DNA of 64,000 nt from Aphelocoma coerulescens (lineage: Eukaryota; Chordata; Aves; Passeriformes; Corvidae). Position numbers and translations under genes: made by a program. Every line of letters begins with the position of its first letter. Position 1 is the first letter of the stretch. The stretch is from positions 310,001 through 374,000 of the forward strand of contig NW_027183515.1 in the NCBI RefSeq assembly GCF_041296385.1. Reading direction: 5' to 3'. The notes beneath the pieces were generated by a model that saw only the letters and a list, made by a program, of their open reading frames with translations, searched no databases and was not told the DNA's origin. Below, one piece after another: positions 24,949 through 38,556 of the stretch.

Positions 24949-27216
24949 GGCAGTCACGGCCTGGAGCAGGGCTGCTCCCGGGGGACAGCCTGGGGCAGGA
25001 GGCTGCTGGAGATTCATTCCCCACACTCCTTGTCATGAGGTGCTCAGAGTGATTGGAAAGGCTGTTGGCAGCAGGCAGTTCTCTGGGTTCAAGCTGTGGA
25101 GCTGTCAGCGGGAATGCAAAGGCCAAGCTGGTGAGCCTTTTGTCCTGGTGCCTTTAGTGTGTGAGCAGTCCCTGGTGCCGTTGTCTTTGGATCCTGAGTG
25201 TGGGAGAGGCAAGGCTTAGGATGGTGCGTAGAGCTGAGAAGGAAAGTGCCGAGAGCAGCGTGTGTGCTGCTGCTTTGAGGGGTGCAGTTGAAGTTGTAGG
25301 CAGCAAGAGCTTTCTCAGCTGGCCCTTTTGTGAGCTCTGCTTTTGCCAGATGACTTCCATCTTACCCTCTTACCATCTTAGCCTCTCATTTTTGCATATC
25401 CCAAACCCCCTTCCAAACATCCAGCAGCTGCTTGTAAAGAAGAAGTCCTAGAACAAAAAGCCAGTGCTGCCTTTCATAGCCCCTTTGCTGTCTATGAAGT
25501 AGAGGAAAGAAGCTAGTGAGACGCACTTTCTTTCTCAACTCCATAGAGCGCATCCTTCTCTCAAGGTGGCAGAGTCCTTGGCGGAAGTGAAGCATCTGCA
25601 GCTGCAGTTCAGACTGAGAGATGTGCCAGGACAGGAAACATTTGCTGACCTTCCCTGTTCCCTGTGCAACATGATTCTCGCATCCCAGTCACTTTCACAT
25701 ACCTTCGGTATCCCTGAGTCCAAGCAGCTAAAGCTCACAGAGACAGAAGTGTCAGGAAGGAAAACGTTGCAAAAGCACCCCCTTCTCTTATCAGCATATA
25801 AATTGTGCACAACAGGCTGCGGCACCGAACCTTCCTTCTCAGATAGACATGCCATCACACTTTTCACTCTTGCAGCTCGGTTGAAAAGCTCCAGCAGCTG
25901 CTCCCGCAATAGCAAAAGGTTCTAGAAGTGAAAGCCAGTTTGGGGCTGCACCTTCTCCTTGCCGCATGTAAGCCACACCAAACTCCCTGATGCACTCTGT
26001 CCTCCCCTTCTCAAAGGAGTAGACGGTGGCATCAGGACACACCTGTGTCCCAGCAGCTGGGTGCCCAGCCGGGAGCAGGAGCAGGGCTGGGGCTGCTCCC
26101 AAAGTTGCCCCGCCCCAATGCCAGAGCCGGACATATGCTGAGGGGGGGCTGGATCAGGCTTTATTGTCCAGCTGCATGCCAGGAGTGAGCACAAAATCTA
26201 CCTGCATTCTCTGCAGCATGCCATCCTGGAGCAGAGCCATTGCCAAAGGAAGCCGTCAGCCCGTGCCAAGCCAGTGCCGGAGTGGGATCCTAGCAGCACC
26301 TGTGGAAGCCGGGAGAGAGGAGCCCACCTGGAGCAGGTTCGTGCAGGATTAATCATCCCGTGGCTTCCCACCAGGGTCCTGTTGCTTCCAAAAGGCCCCA
26401 CAGTGTCACTGTGGCCCCTCGGTTCCACCAGGTTCCATAGCGTCACTGTGGTGCCCAGGGTTCCGTCAGCTTCGCCAGCATCCCCACGGTCTGCAGAGCT
26501 CCCCGAGCTTCTGTGGTGTCACAGTGGAGGCAGGGTTGCTTCAGGTTCCATAGCATCAGCACGGTCTCCAGGGCTCCCAGAGGTTCTGTGGTGTCACAGT
26601 GGAGGCAGGGTTGCATCAGGTTCCATAGCATCACCACAGTCTCCAGGGCTCCCTGAGCTTCTGTGGTGTCACAGTGGAGGCAGGGTTGCATCAGGTTCCA
26701 TAGCATCAGCACGGTCTCCAGGGCTCCCAGAGGTTCTGTGGTGTCACAGAGGAGGCAGGGTTGCATCAGGTTCCATAGCATCACCATGGTCTCCAGGGCT
26801 CCAAGAGCTTCTGTGGTGTCACAGAGGAGGCAGGGTTGCATCAGGTTCAATAGCATCAGCACGGTCTCCAGGGCTCCCCTGAGCTTCTGTGGTGGTGTCA
26901 CAGAGGAGCCAGGCTTCCTTGTAGTTCCCCAGCATCACAAAGGCTCTCCTGGGAGCCACGGGTCACAAAGCACCGTGGGCTCTGTGCAGCCCCGCTGTGT
27001 CACAATGGCCGCTGGCTTCCACGAGCCCCCGCAGTGTCCCAGTGGGCCCCGTGGCTTTAGGAGTGGGTGGCTGGGAGTTGGTGCCAGCGGCTGGGGGAGC
27101 AGCAGCAGGGACTGTGTGTGGACAGTGCCATGGCCACTTGTGTGGCCACTGGTGTCTCTGTGCCAGGCACAGCCGTGGTGTGTAACACCGGCTCTGGGTC
27201 CTTTGGCTGTGCAGGT
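24949..27216. repeat. Macrosatellite unit 12
   Basis: Standard 2268 bp with five minisatellite copies (26509-26884). Carries T at consensus 752, C at 1309 (ccgtcagc), T at 1592 and the accatgg fourth copy. It is the unit most like unit 1. Confidence 0.95.
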
Positions 27217-29484
27217 GGCAGTCACGGCCTGGAGCAGGGCTGCTCCCAGGGGACAGCCTGGGGCAGGAGGCTGCTGGAGATTCATTCCCCACACTCCTTG
27301 TCATGAGGTGCTCAGAGTGATTGGAAAGGCTGTTGGCAGCAGGCAGTTCTCTGGGTTCAAGCTGTGGAGCTGTCAGCGGGAATGCAAAGGCCAAGCTGGT
27401 GAGCCTTTTGTCCTGGTGCCTTTAGTGTGTGAGCAGTCCCTGGTGCCGTTGTCTTTGGATCCTGAGTGTGGGAGAGGCAAGGCTTAGGATGGTGCGTAGA
27501 GCTGAGAAGGAAAGTGCCGAGAGCAGCGTGTGTGCTGCTGCTTTGAGGGGTGCAGTTGAAGTTGTAGGCAGCAAGAGCTTTCTCAGCTGGCCCTTTTGTG
27601 AGCTCTGCTTTTGCCAGATGACTTCCATCTTACCCTCTTACCATCTTAGCCTCTCATTTTTGCATATCCCAAACCCCCTTCCAAACATCCAGCAGCTGCT
27701 TGTAAAGAAGAAGTCCTAGAACAAAAAGCCAGTGCTGCCTTTCATAGCCCCTTTGCTGTCTATGAAGTAGAGGAAAGAAGCTAGTGAGACGCACTTTCTT
27801 TCTCAACTCCATAGAGCGCATCCTTCTCTCAAGGTGGCAGAGTCCTTGGCGGAAGTGAAGCATCTGCAGCTGCAGTTCAGACTGAGAGATGTGCCAGGAC
27901 AGGAAACATTTGCTGACCTTCCCTGTTCCCTGTGCAACATGATTCTCGCATCCCAGTCACTTTCACACACCTTCGGTACCCCTGAGTCCAAGCAGCTAAA
28001 GCTCACAGAGACAGAAGTGTCAGGAAGGAAAACGTTGCAAAAGCACCCCCTTCTCTTATCAGCATATAAATTGTGCACAACAGGCTGCGGCACCGAACCT
28101 TCCTTCTCAGATAGACATGCCATCACACTTTTCACTCTTGCAGCTCGGTTGAAAAGCTCCAGCAGCTGCTCCCGCAATAGCAAAAGGTTCTAGAAGTGAA
28201 AGCCAGTTTGGGGCTGCACCTTCTCCTTGCCGCATGTAAGCCACACCAAACTCCCTGATGCACTCTGTCCTCCCCTTCTCAAAGGAGTAGACGGTGGCAT
28301 CAGGACACACCTGTGTCCCAGCAGCTGGGTGCCCAGCCGGGAGCAGGAGCAGGGCTGGGGCTGCTCCCAAAGTTGCCCCGCCCCAATGCCAGAGCCGGAC
28401 ATATGCTGAGGGGGGGCTGGATCAGGCTTTATTGTCCAGCTGCATGCCAGGAGTGAGCACAAAATCTACCTGCATTCTCTGCAGCATGCCATCCTGGAGC
28501 AGAGCCATTGCCAAAGGAAGCCGTCAGCCCGTGCCAAGCCAGTGCCGGAGTGGGATCCTAGCAGCACCTGTGGAAGCCGGGAGAGAGGAGCCCACCTGGA
28601 GCAGGTTCGTGCAGGATTAATCATCCCGTGGCTTCCCACCAGGGTCCTGTTGCTTCCAAAAGGCCCCACAGTGTCACTGTGGCCCCTCGGTTCCACCAGG
28701 TTCCATAGCGTCACTGTGGTGCCCAGGGTTCCGTCAGCTTCGCCAGCATCCCCACGGTCTGCAGAGCTCCCCGAGCTTCTGTGGTGTCACAGTGGAGGCA
28801 GGGTTGCATCAGGTTCCATAGCATCAGCACGGTCTCCAGGGCTCCCAGAGGTTCTGTGGTGTCACAGTGGAGGCAGGGTTGCATCAGGTTCCATAGCATC
28901 ACCACAGTCTCCAGGGCTCCCTGAGCTTCTGTGGTGTCACAGTGGAGGCAGGGTTGCATCAGGTTCCATAGCATCAGCACGGTCTCCAGGGCTCCCAGAG
29001 GTTCTGTGGTGTCACAGAGGAGGCAGGGTTGCATCAGGTTCCATAGCATCAGCACGGTCTCCAGGGCTCCAAGAGCTTCTGTGTTGTCACAGAGGAGGCA
29101 GGGTTGCATCAGGTTCAATAGCATCAGCACGGTCTCCAGGGCTCCCCTGAGCTTCTGTGGTGGTGTCACAGAGGAGCCAGGCTTCCTTGTAGTTCCCCAG
29201 CATCACAAAGGCTCTCCTGGGAGCCACGGGTCACAAAGCACCGTGGGCTCTGTGCAGCCCCGCTGTGTCACAATGGCCGCTGGCTTCCACGAGCCCCCGC
29301 AGTGTCCCAGTGGGCCCCGTGGCTTTAGGAGTGGGTGGCTGGGAGTTGGTGCCAGCGGCTGGGGGAGCAGCAGCAGGGACTGTGTGTGGACAGTGCCATG
29401 GCCACTTGTGTGGCCACTGGTGTCTCTGTGCCAGGCACAGCCGTGGTGTGTAACACCGGCTCTGGGTCCTTTGGCTGTGCAGGT
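27217..29484. repeat. Macrosatellite unit 13
   Basis: Standard 2268 bp with five minisatellite copies (28777-29152). Carries A at consensus 32, C at 763, C at 1309 and T at 1868. Confidence 0.95.
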
Positions 29485-31752
29485 GGCAGTCACGGCCTGG
29501 AGCAGGGCTGCTCCCGGGGGACAGCCTGGGGCAGGAGGCTGCTGGAGATTCATTCCCCACACTCCTTGTCATGAGGTGCTCAGAGTGATTGGAAAGGCTG
29601 TTGGCAGCAGGCAGTTCTCTGGGTTCAAGCTGTGGAGCTGTCAGCGGGAATGCAAAGGCCAAGCTGGTGAGCCTTTTGTCCTGGTGCCTTTAGTGTGTGA
29701 GCAGTCCCTGGTGCCGTTGTCTTTGGATCCTGAGTGTGGGAGAGGCAAGGCTTAGGATGGTGCGTAGAGCTGAGAAGGAAAGTGCCGAGAGCAGCGTGTG
29801 TACTGCTGCTTTGAGGGGTGCAGTTGAAGTTGTAGGCAGCAAGAGCTTTCTCAGCTGGCCCTTTTGTGAGCTCTGCTTTTGCCAGATGACTTCCATCTTA
29901 CCCTCTTACCATCTTAGCCTCTCATTTTTGCATATCCCAAACCCCCTTCCAAACATCCAGCAGCTGCTTGTAAAGAAGAAGTCCTAGAACAAAAAGCCAG
30001 TGCTGCCTTTCATAGCCCCTTTGCTGTCTATGAAGTAGAGGAAAGAAGCTAGTGAGACGCACTTTCTTTCTCAACTCCATAGAGCGCATCCTTCTCTCAA
30101 GGTGGCAGAGTCCTTGGCGGAAGTGAAGCATCTGCAGCTGCAGTTCAGACTGAGAGATGTGCCAGGACAGGAAACATTTGCTGACCTTCCCTGTTCCCTG
30201 TGCAACATGATTCTCGCATCCCAGTCACTTTCACATACCTTCGGTATCCCTGAGTCCAAGCAGCTAAAGCTCACAGAGACAGAAGTGTCAGGAAGGAAAA
30301 CGTTGCAAAAGCACCCCCTTCTCTTATCAGCATATAAATTGTGCACAACAGGCTGCGGCACCGAACCTTCCTTCTCAGATAGACATGCCATCACACTTTT
30401 CACTCTTGCAGCTCGGTTGAAAAGCTCCAGCAGCTGCTCCCGCAATAGCAAAAGGTTCTAGAAGTGAAAGCCAGTTTGGGGCTGCACCTTCTCCTTGCCG
30501 CATGTAAGCCACACCAAACTCCCTGATGCACTCTGTCCTCCCCTTCTCAAAGGAGTAGACGGTGGCATCAGGACACACCTGTGTCCCAGCAGCTGGGTGC
30601 CCAGCCGGGAGCAGGAGCAGGGCTGGGGCTGCTCCCAAAGTTGCCCCGCCCCAATGCCAGAGCCGGACATATGCTGAGGGGGGGCTGGATCAGGCTTTAT
30701 TGTCCAGCTGCATGCCAGGAGTGAGCACAAAATCTACCTGCATTCTCTGCAGCATGCCATCCTGGAGCAGAGCCATTGCCAAAGGAAGCCGTGAGCCCGT
30801 GCCAAGCCAGTGCCGGAGTGGGATCCTAGCAGCACCTGTGGAAGCCGGGAGAGAGGAGCCCACCTGGAGCAGGTTCGTGCAGGATTAATCATCCCGTGGC
30901 TTCCCACCAGGGTCCTGTTGCTTCCAAAAGGCCCCACAGTGTCACTGTGGCCCCTCGGTTCCACCAGGTTCCATAGCGTCACTGTGGTGCCCAGGGTTCC
31001 GTCAGCTTCGCCAGCATCCCCACGGTCTGCAGAGCTCCCCGAGCTTCTGTGGTGTCACAGTGGAGGCAGGGTTGCTTCAGGTTCCATAGCATCAGCACGG
31101 TCTCCAGGGCTCCCAGAGGTTCTGTGGTGTCACAGTGGAGGCAGGGTTGCATCAGGTTCCATAGCATCACCACAGTCTCCAGGGCTCCCTGAGCTTCTGT
31201 GGTGTCACAGTGGAGGCAGGGTTGCATCAGGTTCCATAGCATCAGCACGGTCTCCAGGGCTCCCAGAGGTTCTGTGGTGTCACAGAGGAGGCAGGGTTGC
31301 ATCAGGTTCCATAGCATCACCACGGTCTCCAGGGCTCCAAGAGCTTCTGTGGTGTCACAGAGGAGGCAGGGTTGCATCAGGTTCAATAGCATCAGCACGG
31401 TCTCCAGGGCTCCCCTGAGCTTCTGTGGTGGTGTCACAGAGGAGCCAGGCTTCCTTGTAGTTCCCCAGCATCACAAAGGCTCTCCTGGGAGCCACGGGTC
31501 ACAAAGCACCGTGGGCTCTGTGCAGCCCCGCTGTGTCACAATGGCCGCTGGCTTCCATGAGCCCCCGCAGTGTCCCAGTGGGCCCCGTGGCTTTAGGAGT
31601 GGGTGGCTGGGAGTTGGTGCCAGCGGCTGGGGGAGCAGCAGCAGGGACTGTGTGTGGACAGTGCCATGGCCACTTGTGTGGCCACTGGTGTCTCTGTGCC
31701 AGGCACAGCCGTGGTGTGTAACACCGGCTCTGGGTCCTTTGGCTGTGCAGGT
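29485..31752. repeat. Macrosatellite unit 14
   Basis: Standard 2268 bp with five minisatellite copies (31045-31420). Carries a private A at consensus 318 (tgtgtactgc), T at 1592, an accacgg fourth copy and T at 2074. It is the third instance of the ccatgagc state followed by cctggggga in the next unit. Confidence 0.95.
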
Positions 31753-34020
31753 GGCAGTCACGGCCTGGAGCAGGGCTGCTCCTGGGGGACAGCCTGGGGC
31801 AGGAGGCTGCTGGAGATTCATTCCCCACACTCCTTGTCATGAGGTGCTCAGAGTGATTGGAAAGGCTGTTGGCAGCAGGCAGTTCTCTGGGTTCAAGCTG
31901 TGGAGCTGTCAGCGGGAATGCAAAGGCCAAGCTGGTGAGCCTTTTGTCCTGGTGCCTTTAGTGTGTGAGCAGTCCCTGGTGCCGTTGTCTTTGGATCCTG
32001 AGTGTGGGAGAGGCAAGGCTTAGGATGGTGCGTAGAGCTGAGAAGGAAAGTGCCGAGAGCAGCGTGTGTGCTGCTGCTTTGAGGGGTGCAGTTGAAGTTG
32101 TAGGCAGCAAGAGCTTTCTCAGCTGGCCCTTTTGTGAGCTCTGCTTTTGCCAGATGACTTCCATCTTACCCTCTTACCATCTTAGCCTCTCATTTTTGCA
32201 TATCCCAAACCCCCTTCCAAACATCCAGCAGCTGCTTGTAAAGAAGAAGTCCTAGAACAAAAAGCCAGTGCTGCCTTTCATAGCCCCTTTGCTGTCTATG
32301 AAGTAGAGGAAAGAAGCTAGTGAGACGCACTTTCTTTCTCAACTCCATAGAGCGCATCCTTCTCTCAAGGTGGCAGAGTCCTTGGCGGAAGTGAAGCATC
32401 TGCAGCTGCAGTTCAGACTGAGAGATGTGCCAGGACAGGAAACATTTGCTGACCTTCCCTGTTCCCTGTGCAACATGATTCTCGCATCCCAGTCACTTTC
32501 ACATACCTTCGGTATCCCTGAGTCCAAGCAGCTAAAGCTCACAGAGACAGAAGTGTCAGGAAGGAAAACGTTGCAAAAGCACCCCCTTCTCTTATCAGCA
32601 TATAAATTGTGCACAACAGGCTGCGGCACCGAACCTTCCTTCTCAGATAGACATGCCATCACACTTTTCACTCTTGCAGCTCGGTTGAAAAGCTCCAGCA
32701 GCTGCTCCCGCAATAGCAAAAGGTTCTAGAAGTGAAAGCCAGTTTGGGGCTGCACCTTCTCCTTGCCGCATGTAAGCCACACCAAACTCCCTGATGCACT
32801 CTGTCCTCCCCTTCTCAAAGGAGTAGACGGTGGCATCAGGACACACCTGTGTCCCAGCAGCTGGGTGCCCAGCCGGGAGCAGGAGCAGGGCTGGGGCTGC
32901 TCCCAAAGTTGCCCCGCCCCAATGCCAGAGCCGGACATATGCTGAGGGGGGGCTGGATCAGGCTTTATTGTCCAGCTGCATGCCAGGAGTGAGCACAAAA
33001 TCTACCTGCATTCTCTGCAGCATGCCATCCTGGAGCAGAGCCATTGCCAAAGGAAGCCGTGAGCCCGTGCCAAGCCAGTGCCGGAGTGGGATCCTAGCAG
33101 TACCTGTGGAAGCCGGGAGAGAGGAGCCCACCTGGAGCAGGTTCGTGCAGGATTAATCATCCCGTGGCTTCCCACCAGGGTCCTGTTGCTTCCAAAAGGC
33201 CCCACAGTGTCACTGTGGCCCCTCGGTTCCACCAGGTTCCATAGCGTCACTGTGGTGCCCAGGGTTCCGTCAGCTTCGCCAGCATCCCCACGGTCTGCAG
33301 AGCTCCCCGAGCTTCTGTGGTGTCACAGTGGAGGCAGGGTTGCATCAGGTTCCATAGCATCAGCACGGTCTCCAGGGCTCCCAGAGCTTCTGTGGTGTCA
33401 CAGTGGAGGCAGGGTTGCATCAGGTTCCATAGCATCACCACAGTCTCCAGGGCTCCCTGAGCTTCTGTGGTGTCACAGTGGAGGCAGGGTTGCATCAGGT
33501 TCCATAGCATCAGCACGGTCTCCAGGGCTCCCAGAGGTTCTGTGGTGTCACAGAGGAGGCAGGGTTGCATCAGGTTCCATAGCATCAGCACGGTCTCCAG
33601 GGCTCCAAGAGCTTCTGTGTTGTCACAGAGGAGGCAGGGTTGCATCAGGTTCAATAGCATCAGCACGGTCTCCAGGGCTCCCCTGAGCTTCTGTGGTGGT
33701 GTCACAGAGGAGCCAGGCTTCCTTGTAGTTCCCCAGCATCACAAAGGCTCTCCTGGGAGCCACGGGTCACAAAGCACCGTGGGCTCTGTGCAGCCCCGCT
33801 GTGTCACAATGGCCGCTGGCTTCCACGAGCCCCCGCAGTGTCCCAGTGGGCCCCGTGGCTTTAGGAGTGGGTGGCTGGGAGTTGGTGCCAGCGGCTGGGG
33901 GAGCAGCAGCAGGGACTGTGTGTGGACAGTGCCATGGCCACTTGTGTGGCCACTGGTGTCTCTGTGCCAGGCACAGCCGTGGTGTGTAACACCGGCTCTG
34001 GGTCCTTTGGCTGTGCAGGT
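31753..34020. repeat. Macrosatellite unit 15
   Basis: Standard 2268 bp with five minisatellite copies (33313-33688). Carries T at consensus 31, T at 1349, cccagagcttc before the second minisatellite copy (as in unit 5) and T at 1868. Confidence 0.95.
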
Positions 34021-36288
34021 GGCAGTCACGGCCTGGAGGAGGGCTGCTCCCGGGGGACAGCCTGGGGCAGGAGGCTGCTGGAGATTCATTCCCCACACTC
34101 CTTGTCATGAGGTGCTCAGAGTGATTGGAAAGGCTGTTGGCAGCAGGCAGTTCTCTGGGTTCAAGCTGTGGAGCTGTCAGCGGGAATGCAAAGGCCAAGC
34201 TGGTGAGCCTTTTGTCCTGGTGCCTTTAGTGTGTGAGCAGTCCCTGGTGCCGTTGTCTTTGGATCCTGAGTGTGGGAGAGGCAAGGCTTAGGATGGTGCG
34301 TAGAGCTGAGAAGGAAAGTGCCGAGAGCAGCGTGTGTGCTGCTGCTTTGAGGGGTGCAGTTGAAGTTGTAGGCAGCAAGAGCTTTCTCAGCTGGCCCTTT
34401 TGTGAGCTCTGCTTTTGCCAGATGACTTCCATCTTACCCTCTTACCATCTTAGCCTCTCATTTTTGCATATCCCAAACCCCCTTCCAAACATCCAGCAGC
34501 TGCTTGTAAAGAAGAAGTCCTAGAACAAAAAGCCAGTGCTGCCTTTCATAGCCCCTTTGCTGTCTATGAAGTAGAGGAAAGAAGCTAGTGAGACGCACTT
34601 TCTTTCTCAACTCCATAGAGCGCATCCTTCTCTCAAGGTGGCAGAGTCCTTGGCGGAAGTGAAGCATCTGCAGCTGCAGTTCAGACTGAGAGATGTGCCA
34701 GGACAGGAAACATTTGCTGACCTTCCCTGTTCCCTGTGCAACATGATTCTCGCATCCCAGTCACTTTCACACACCTTCGGTACCCCTGAGTCCAAGCAGC
34801 TAAAGCTCACAGAGACAGAAGTGTCAGGAAGGAAAACGTTGCAAAAGCACCCCCTTCTCTTATCAGCATATAAATTGTGCACAACAGGCTGCGGCACCGA
34901 ACCTTCCTTCTCAGATAGACATGCCATCACACTTTTCACTCTTGCAGCTCGGTTGAAAAGCTCCAGCAGCTGCTCCCGCAATAGCAAAAGGTTCTAGAAG
35001 TGAAAGCCAGTTTGGGGCTGCACCTTCTCCTTGCCGCATGTAAGCCACACCAAACTCCCTGATGCACTCTGTCCTCCCCTTCTCAAAGGAGTAGACGGTG
35101 GCATCAGGACACACCTGTGTCCCAGCAGCTGGGTGCCCAGCCGGGAGCAGGAGCAGGGCTGGGGCTGCTCCCAAAGTTGCCCCGCCCCAATGCCAGAGCC
35201 GGACATATGCTGAGGGGGGGCTGGATCAGGCTTTATTGTCCAGCTGCATGCCAGGAGTGAGCACAAAATCTACCTGCATTCTCTGCAGCATGCCATCCTG
35301 GAGCAGAGCCATTGCCAAAGGAAGCCGTCAGCCCGTGCCAAGCCAGTGCCGGAGTGGGATCCTAGCAGCACCTGTGGAAGCCGGGAGAGAGGAGCCCACC
35401 TGGAGCAGGTTCGTGCAGGATTAATCATCCCGTGGCTTCCCACCAGGGTCCTGTTGCTTCCAAAAGGCCCCACAGTGTCACTGTGGCCCCTCGGTTCCAC
35501 CAGGTTCCATAGCGTCACTGTGGTGCCCAGGGTTCCGTCAGCTTCGCCAGCATCCCCACGGTCTGCAGAGCTCCCCGAGCTTCTGTGGTGTCACAGTGGA
35601 GGCAGGGTTGCTTCAGGTTCCATAGCATCAGCACGGTCTCCAGGGCTCCCAGAGGTTCTGTGGTGTCACAGTGGAGGCAGGGTTGCATCAGGTTCCATAG
35701 CATCACCACAGTCTCCAGGGCTCCCTGAGCTTCTGTGGTGTCACAGTGGAGGCAGGGTTGCATCAGGTTCCATAGCATCAGCACGGTCTCCAGGGCTCCC
35801 AGAGGTTCTGTGGTGTCACAGAGGAGGCAGGGTTGCATCAGGTTCCATAGCATCAGCACGGTCTCCAGGGCTCCAAGAGCTTCTGTGTTGTCACAGAGGA
35901 GGCAGGGTTGCATCAGGTTCAATAGCATCAGCACGGTCTCCAGGGCTCCCCTGAGCTTCTGTGGTGGTGTCACAGAGGAGCCAGGCTTCCTTGTAGTTCC
36001 CCAGCATCACAAAGGCTCTCCTGGGAGCCACGGGTCACAAAGCACCGTGGGCTCTGTGCAGCCCCGCTGTGTCACAATGGCCGCTGGCTTCCACGAGCCC
36101 CCGCAGTGTCCCAGTGGGCCCCGTGGCTTTAGGAGTGGGTGGCTGGGAGTTGGTGCCAGCGGCTGGGGGAGCAGCAGCAGGGACTGTGTGTGGACAGTGC
36201 CATGGCCACTTGTGTGGCCACTGGTGTCTCTGTGCCAGGCACAGCCGTGGTGTGTAACACCGGCTCTGGGTCCTTTGGCTGTGCAGGT
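34021..36288. repeat. Macrosatellite unit 16
   Basis: Standard 2268 bp with five minisatellite copies (35581-35956). Carries G at consensus 19 (ggagga, shared only with unit 1), C at 763, C at 1309, T at 1592 and T at 1868. Confidence 0.95.
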
Positions 36289-38556
36289 GGCAGTCACGGC
36301 CTGGAGCAGGGCTGCTCCCGGGGGACAGCCTGGGGCAGGAGGCTGCTGGAGATTCATTCCCCACACTCCTTGTCATGAGGTGCTCAGAGTGATTGGAAAG
36401 GCTGTTGGCAGCAGGCAGTTCTCTGGGTTCAAGCTGTGGAGCTGTCAGCGGGAATGCAAAGGCCAAGCTGGTGAGCCTTTTGTCCTGGTGCCTTTAGTGT
36501 GTGAGCAGTCCCTGGTGCCGTTGTCTTTGGATCCTGAGTGTGGGAGAGGCAAGGCTTAGGATGGTGCGTAGAGCTGAGAAGGAAAGTGCCGAGAGCAGCG
36601 TGTGTGCTGCTGCTTTGAGGGGTGCAGTTGAAGTTGTAGGCAGCAAGAGCTTTCTCAGCTGGCCCTTTTGTGAGCTCTGCTTTTGCCAGATGACTTCCAT
36701 CTTACCCTCTTACCATCTTAGCCTCTCATTTTTGCATATCCCAAACCCCCTTCCAAACATCCAGCAGCTGCTTGTAAAGAAGAAGTCCTAGAACAAAAAG
36801 CCAGTGCTGCCTTTCATAGCCCCTTTGCTGTCTATGAAGTAGAGGAAAGAAGCTAGTGAGACGCACTTTCTTTCTCAACTCCATAGAGCGCATCCTTCTC
36901 TCAAGGTGGCAGAGTCCTTGGCGGAAGTGAAGCATCTGCAGCTGCAGTTCAGACTGAGAGATGTGCCAGGACAGGAAACATTTGCTGACCTTCCCTGTTC
37001 CCTGTGCAACATGATTCTCGCATCCCAGTCACTTTCACATACCTTCGGTATCCCTGAGTCCAAGCAGCTAAAGCTCACAGAGACAGAAGTGTCAGGAAGG
37101 AAAACGTTGCAAAAGCACCCCCTTCTCTTATCAGCATATAAATTGTGCACAACAGGCTGCGGCACCGAACCTTCCTTCTCAGATAGACATGCCATCACAC
37201 TTTTCACTCTTGCAGCTCGGTTGAAAAGCTCCAGCAGCTGCTCCCGCAATAGCAAAAGGTTCTAGAAGTGAAAGCCAGTTTGGGGCTGCACCTTCTCCTT
37301 GCCGCATGTAAGCCACACCAAACTCCCTGATGCACTCTGTCCTCCCCTTCTCAAAGGAGTAGACGGTGGCATCAGGACACACCTGTGTCCCAGCAGCTGG
37401 GTGCCCAGCCGGGAGCAGGAGCAGGGCTGGGGCTGCTCCCAAAGTTGCCCCGCCCCAATGCCAGAGCCGGACATATGCTGAGGGGGGGCTGGATCAGGCT
37501 TTATTGTCCAGCTGCATGCCAGGAGTGAGCACAAAATCTACCTGCATTCTCTGCAGCATGCCATCCTGGAGCAGAGCCATTGCCAAAGGAAGCCGTCAGC
37601 CCGTGCCAAGCCAGTGCCGGAGTGGGATCCTAGCAGCACCTGTGGAAGCCGGGAGAGAGGAGCCCACCTGGAGCAGGTTCGTGCAGGATTAATCATCCCG
37701 TGGCTTCCCACCAGGGTCCTGTTGCTTCCAAAAGGCCCCACAGTGTCACTGTGGCCCCTCGGTTCCACCAGGTTCCATAGCGTCACTGTGGTGCCCAGGG
37801 TTCCGTCAGCTTCGCCAGCATCCCCACGGTCTGCAGAGCTCCCCGAGCTTCTGTGGTGTCACAGTGGAGGCAGGGTTGCTTCAGGTTCCATAGCATCAGC
37901 ACGGTCTCCAGGGCTCCCAGAGGTTCTGTGGTGTCACAGTGGAGGCAGGGTTGCATCAGGTTCCATAGCATCACCACAGTCTCCAGGGCTCCCTGAGCTT
38001 CTGTGGTGTCACAGTGGAGGCAGGGTTGCATCAGGTTCCATAGCATCAGCACGGTCTCCAGGGCTCCCAGAGGTTCTGTGGTGTCACAGAGGAGGCAGGG
38101 TTGCATCAGGTTCCATAGCATCAGCACGGTCTCCAGGGCTCCAAGAGCTTCTGTGTTGTCACAGAGGAGGCAGGGTTGCATCAGGTTCAATAGCATCAGC
38201 ACGGTCTCCAGGGCTCCCCTGAGCTTCTGTGGTGGTGTCACAGAGGAGCCAGGCTTCCTTGTAGTTCCCCAGCATCACAAAGGCTCTCCTGGGAGCCACG
38301 GGTCACAAAGCACCGTGGGCTCTGTGCAGCCCCGCTGTGTCACAATGGCCGCTGGCTTCCACGAGCCCCCGCAGTGTCCCAGTGGGCCCCGTGGCTTTAG
38401 GAGTGGGTGGCTGGGAGTTGGTGCCAGCGGCTGGGGGAGCAGCAGCAGGGACTGTGTGTGGACAGTGCCATGGCCACTTGTGTGGCCACTGGTGTCTCTG
38501 TGCCAGGCACAGCCGTGGTGTGTAACACCGGCTCTGGGTCCTTTGGCTGTGCAGGT
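36289..38556. repeat. Macrosatellite unit 17
   Basis: Standard 2268 bp with five minisatellite copies (37849-38224). From consensus 1309 onward it has the same marker states as unit 16 (C at 1309, T at 1592, T at 1868), but it differs at 19, 752 and 763. Confidence 0.95.
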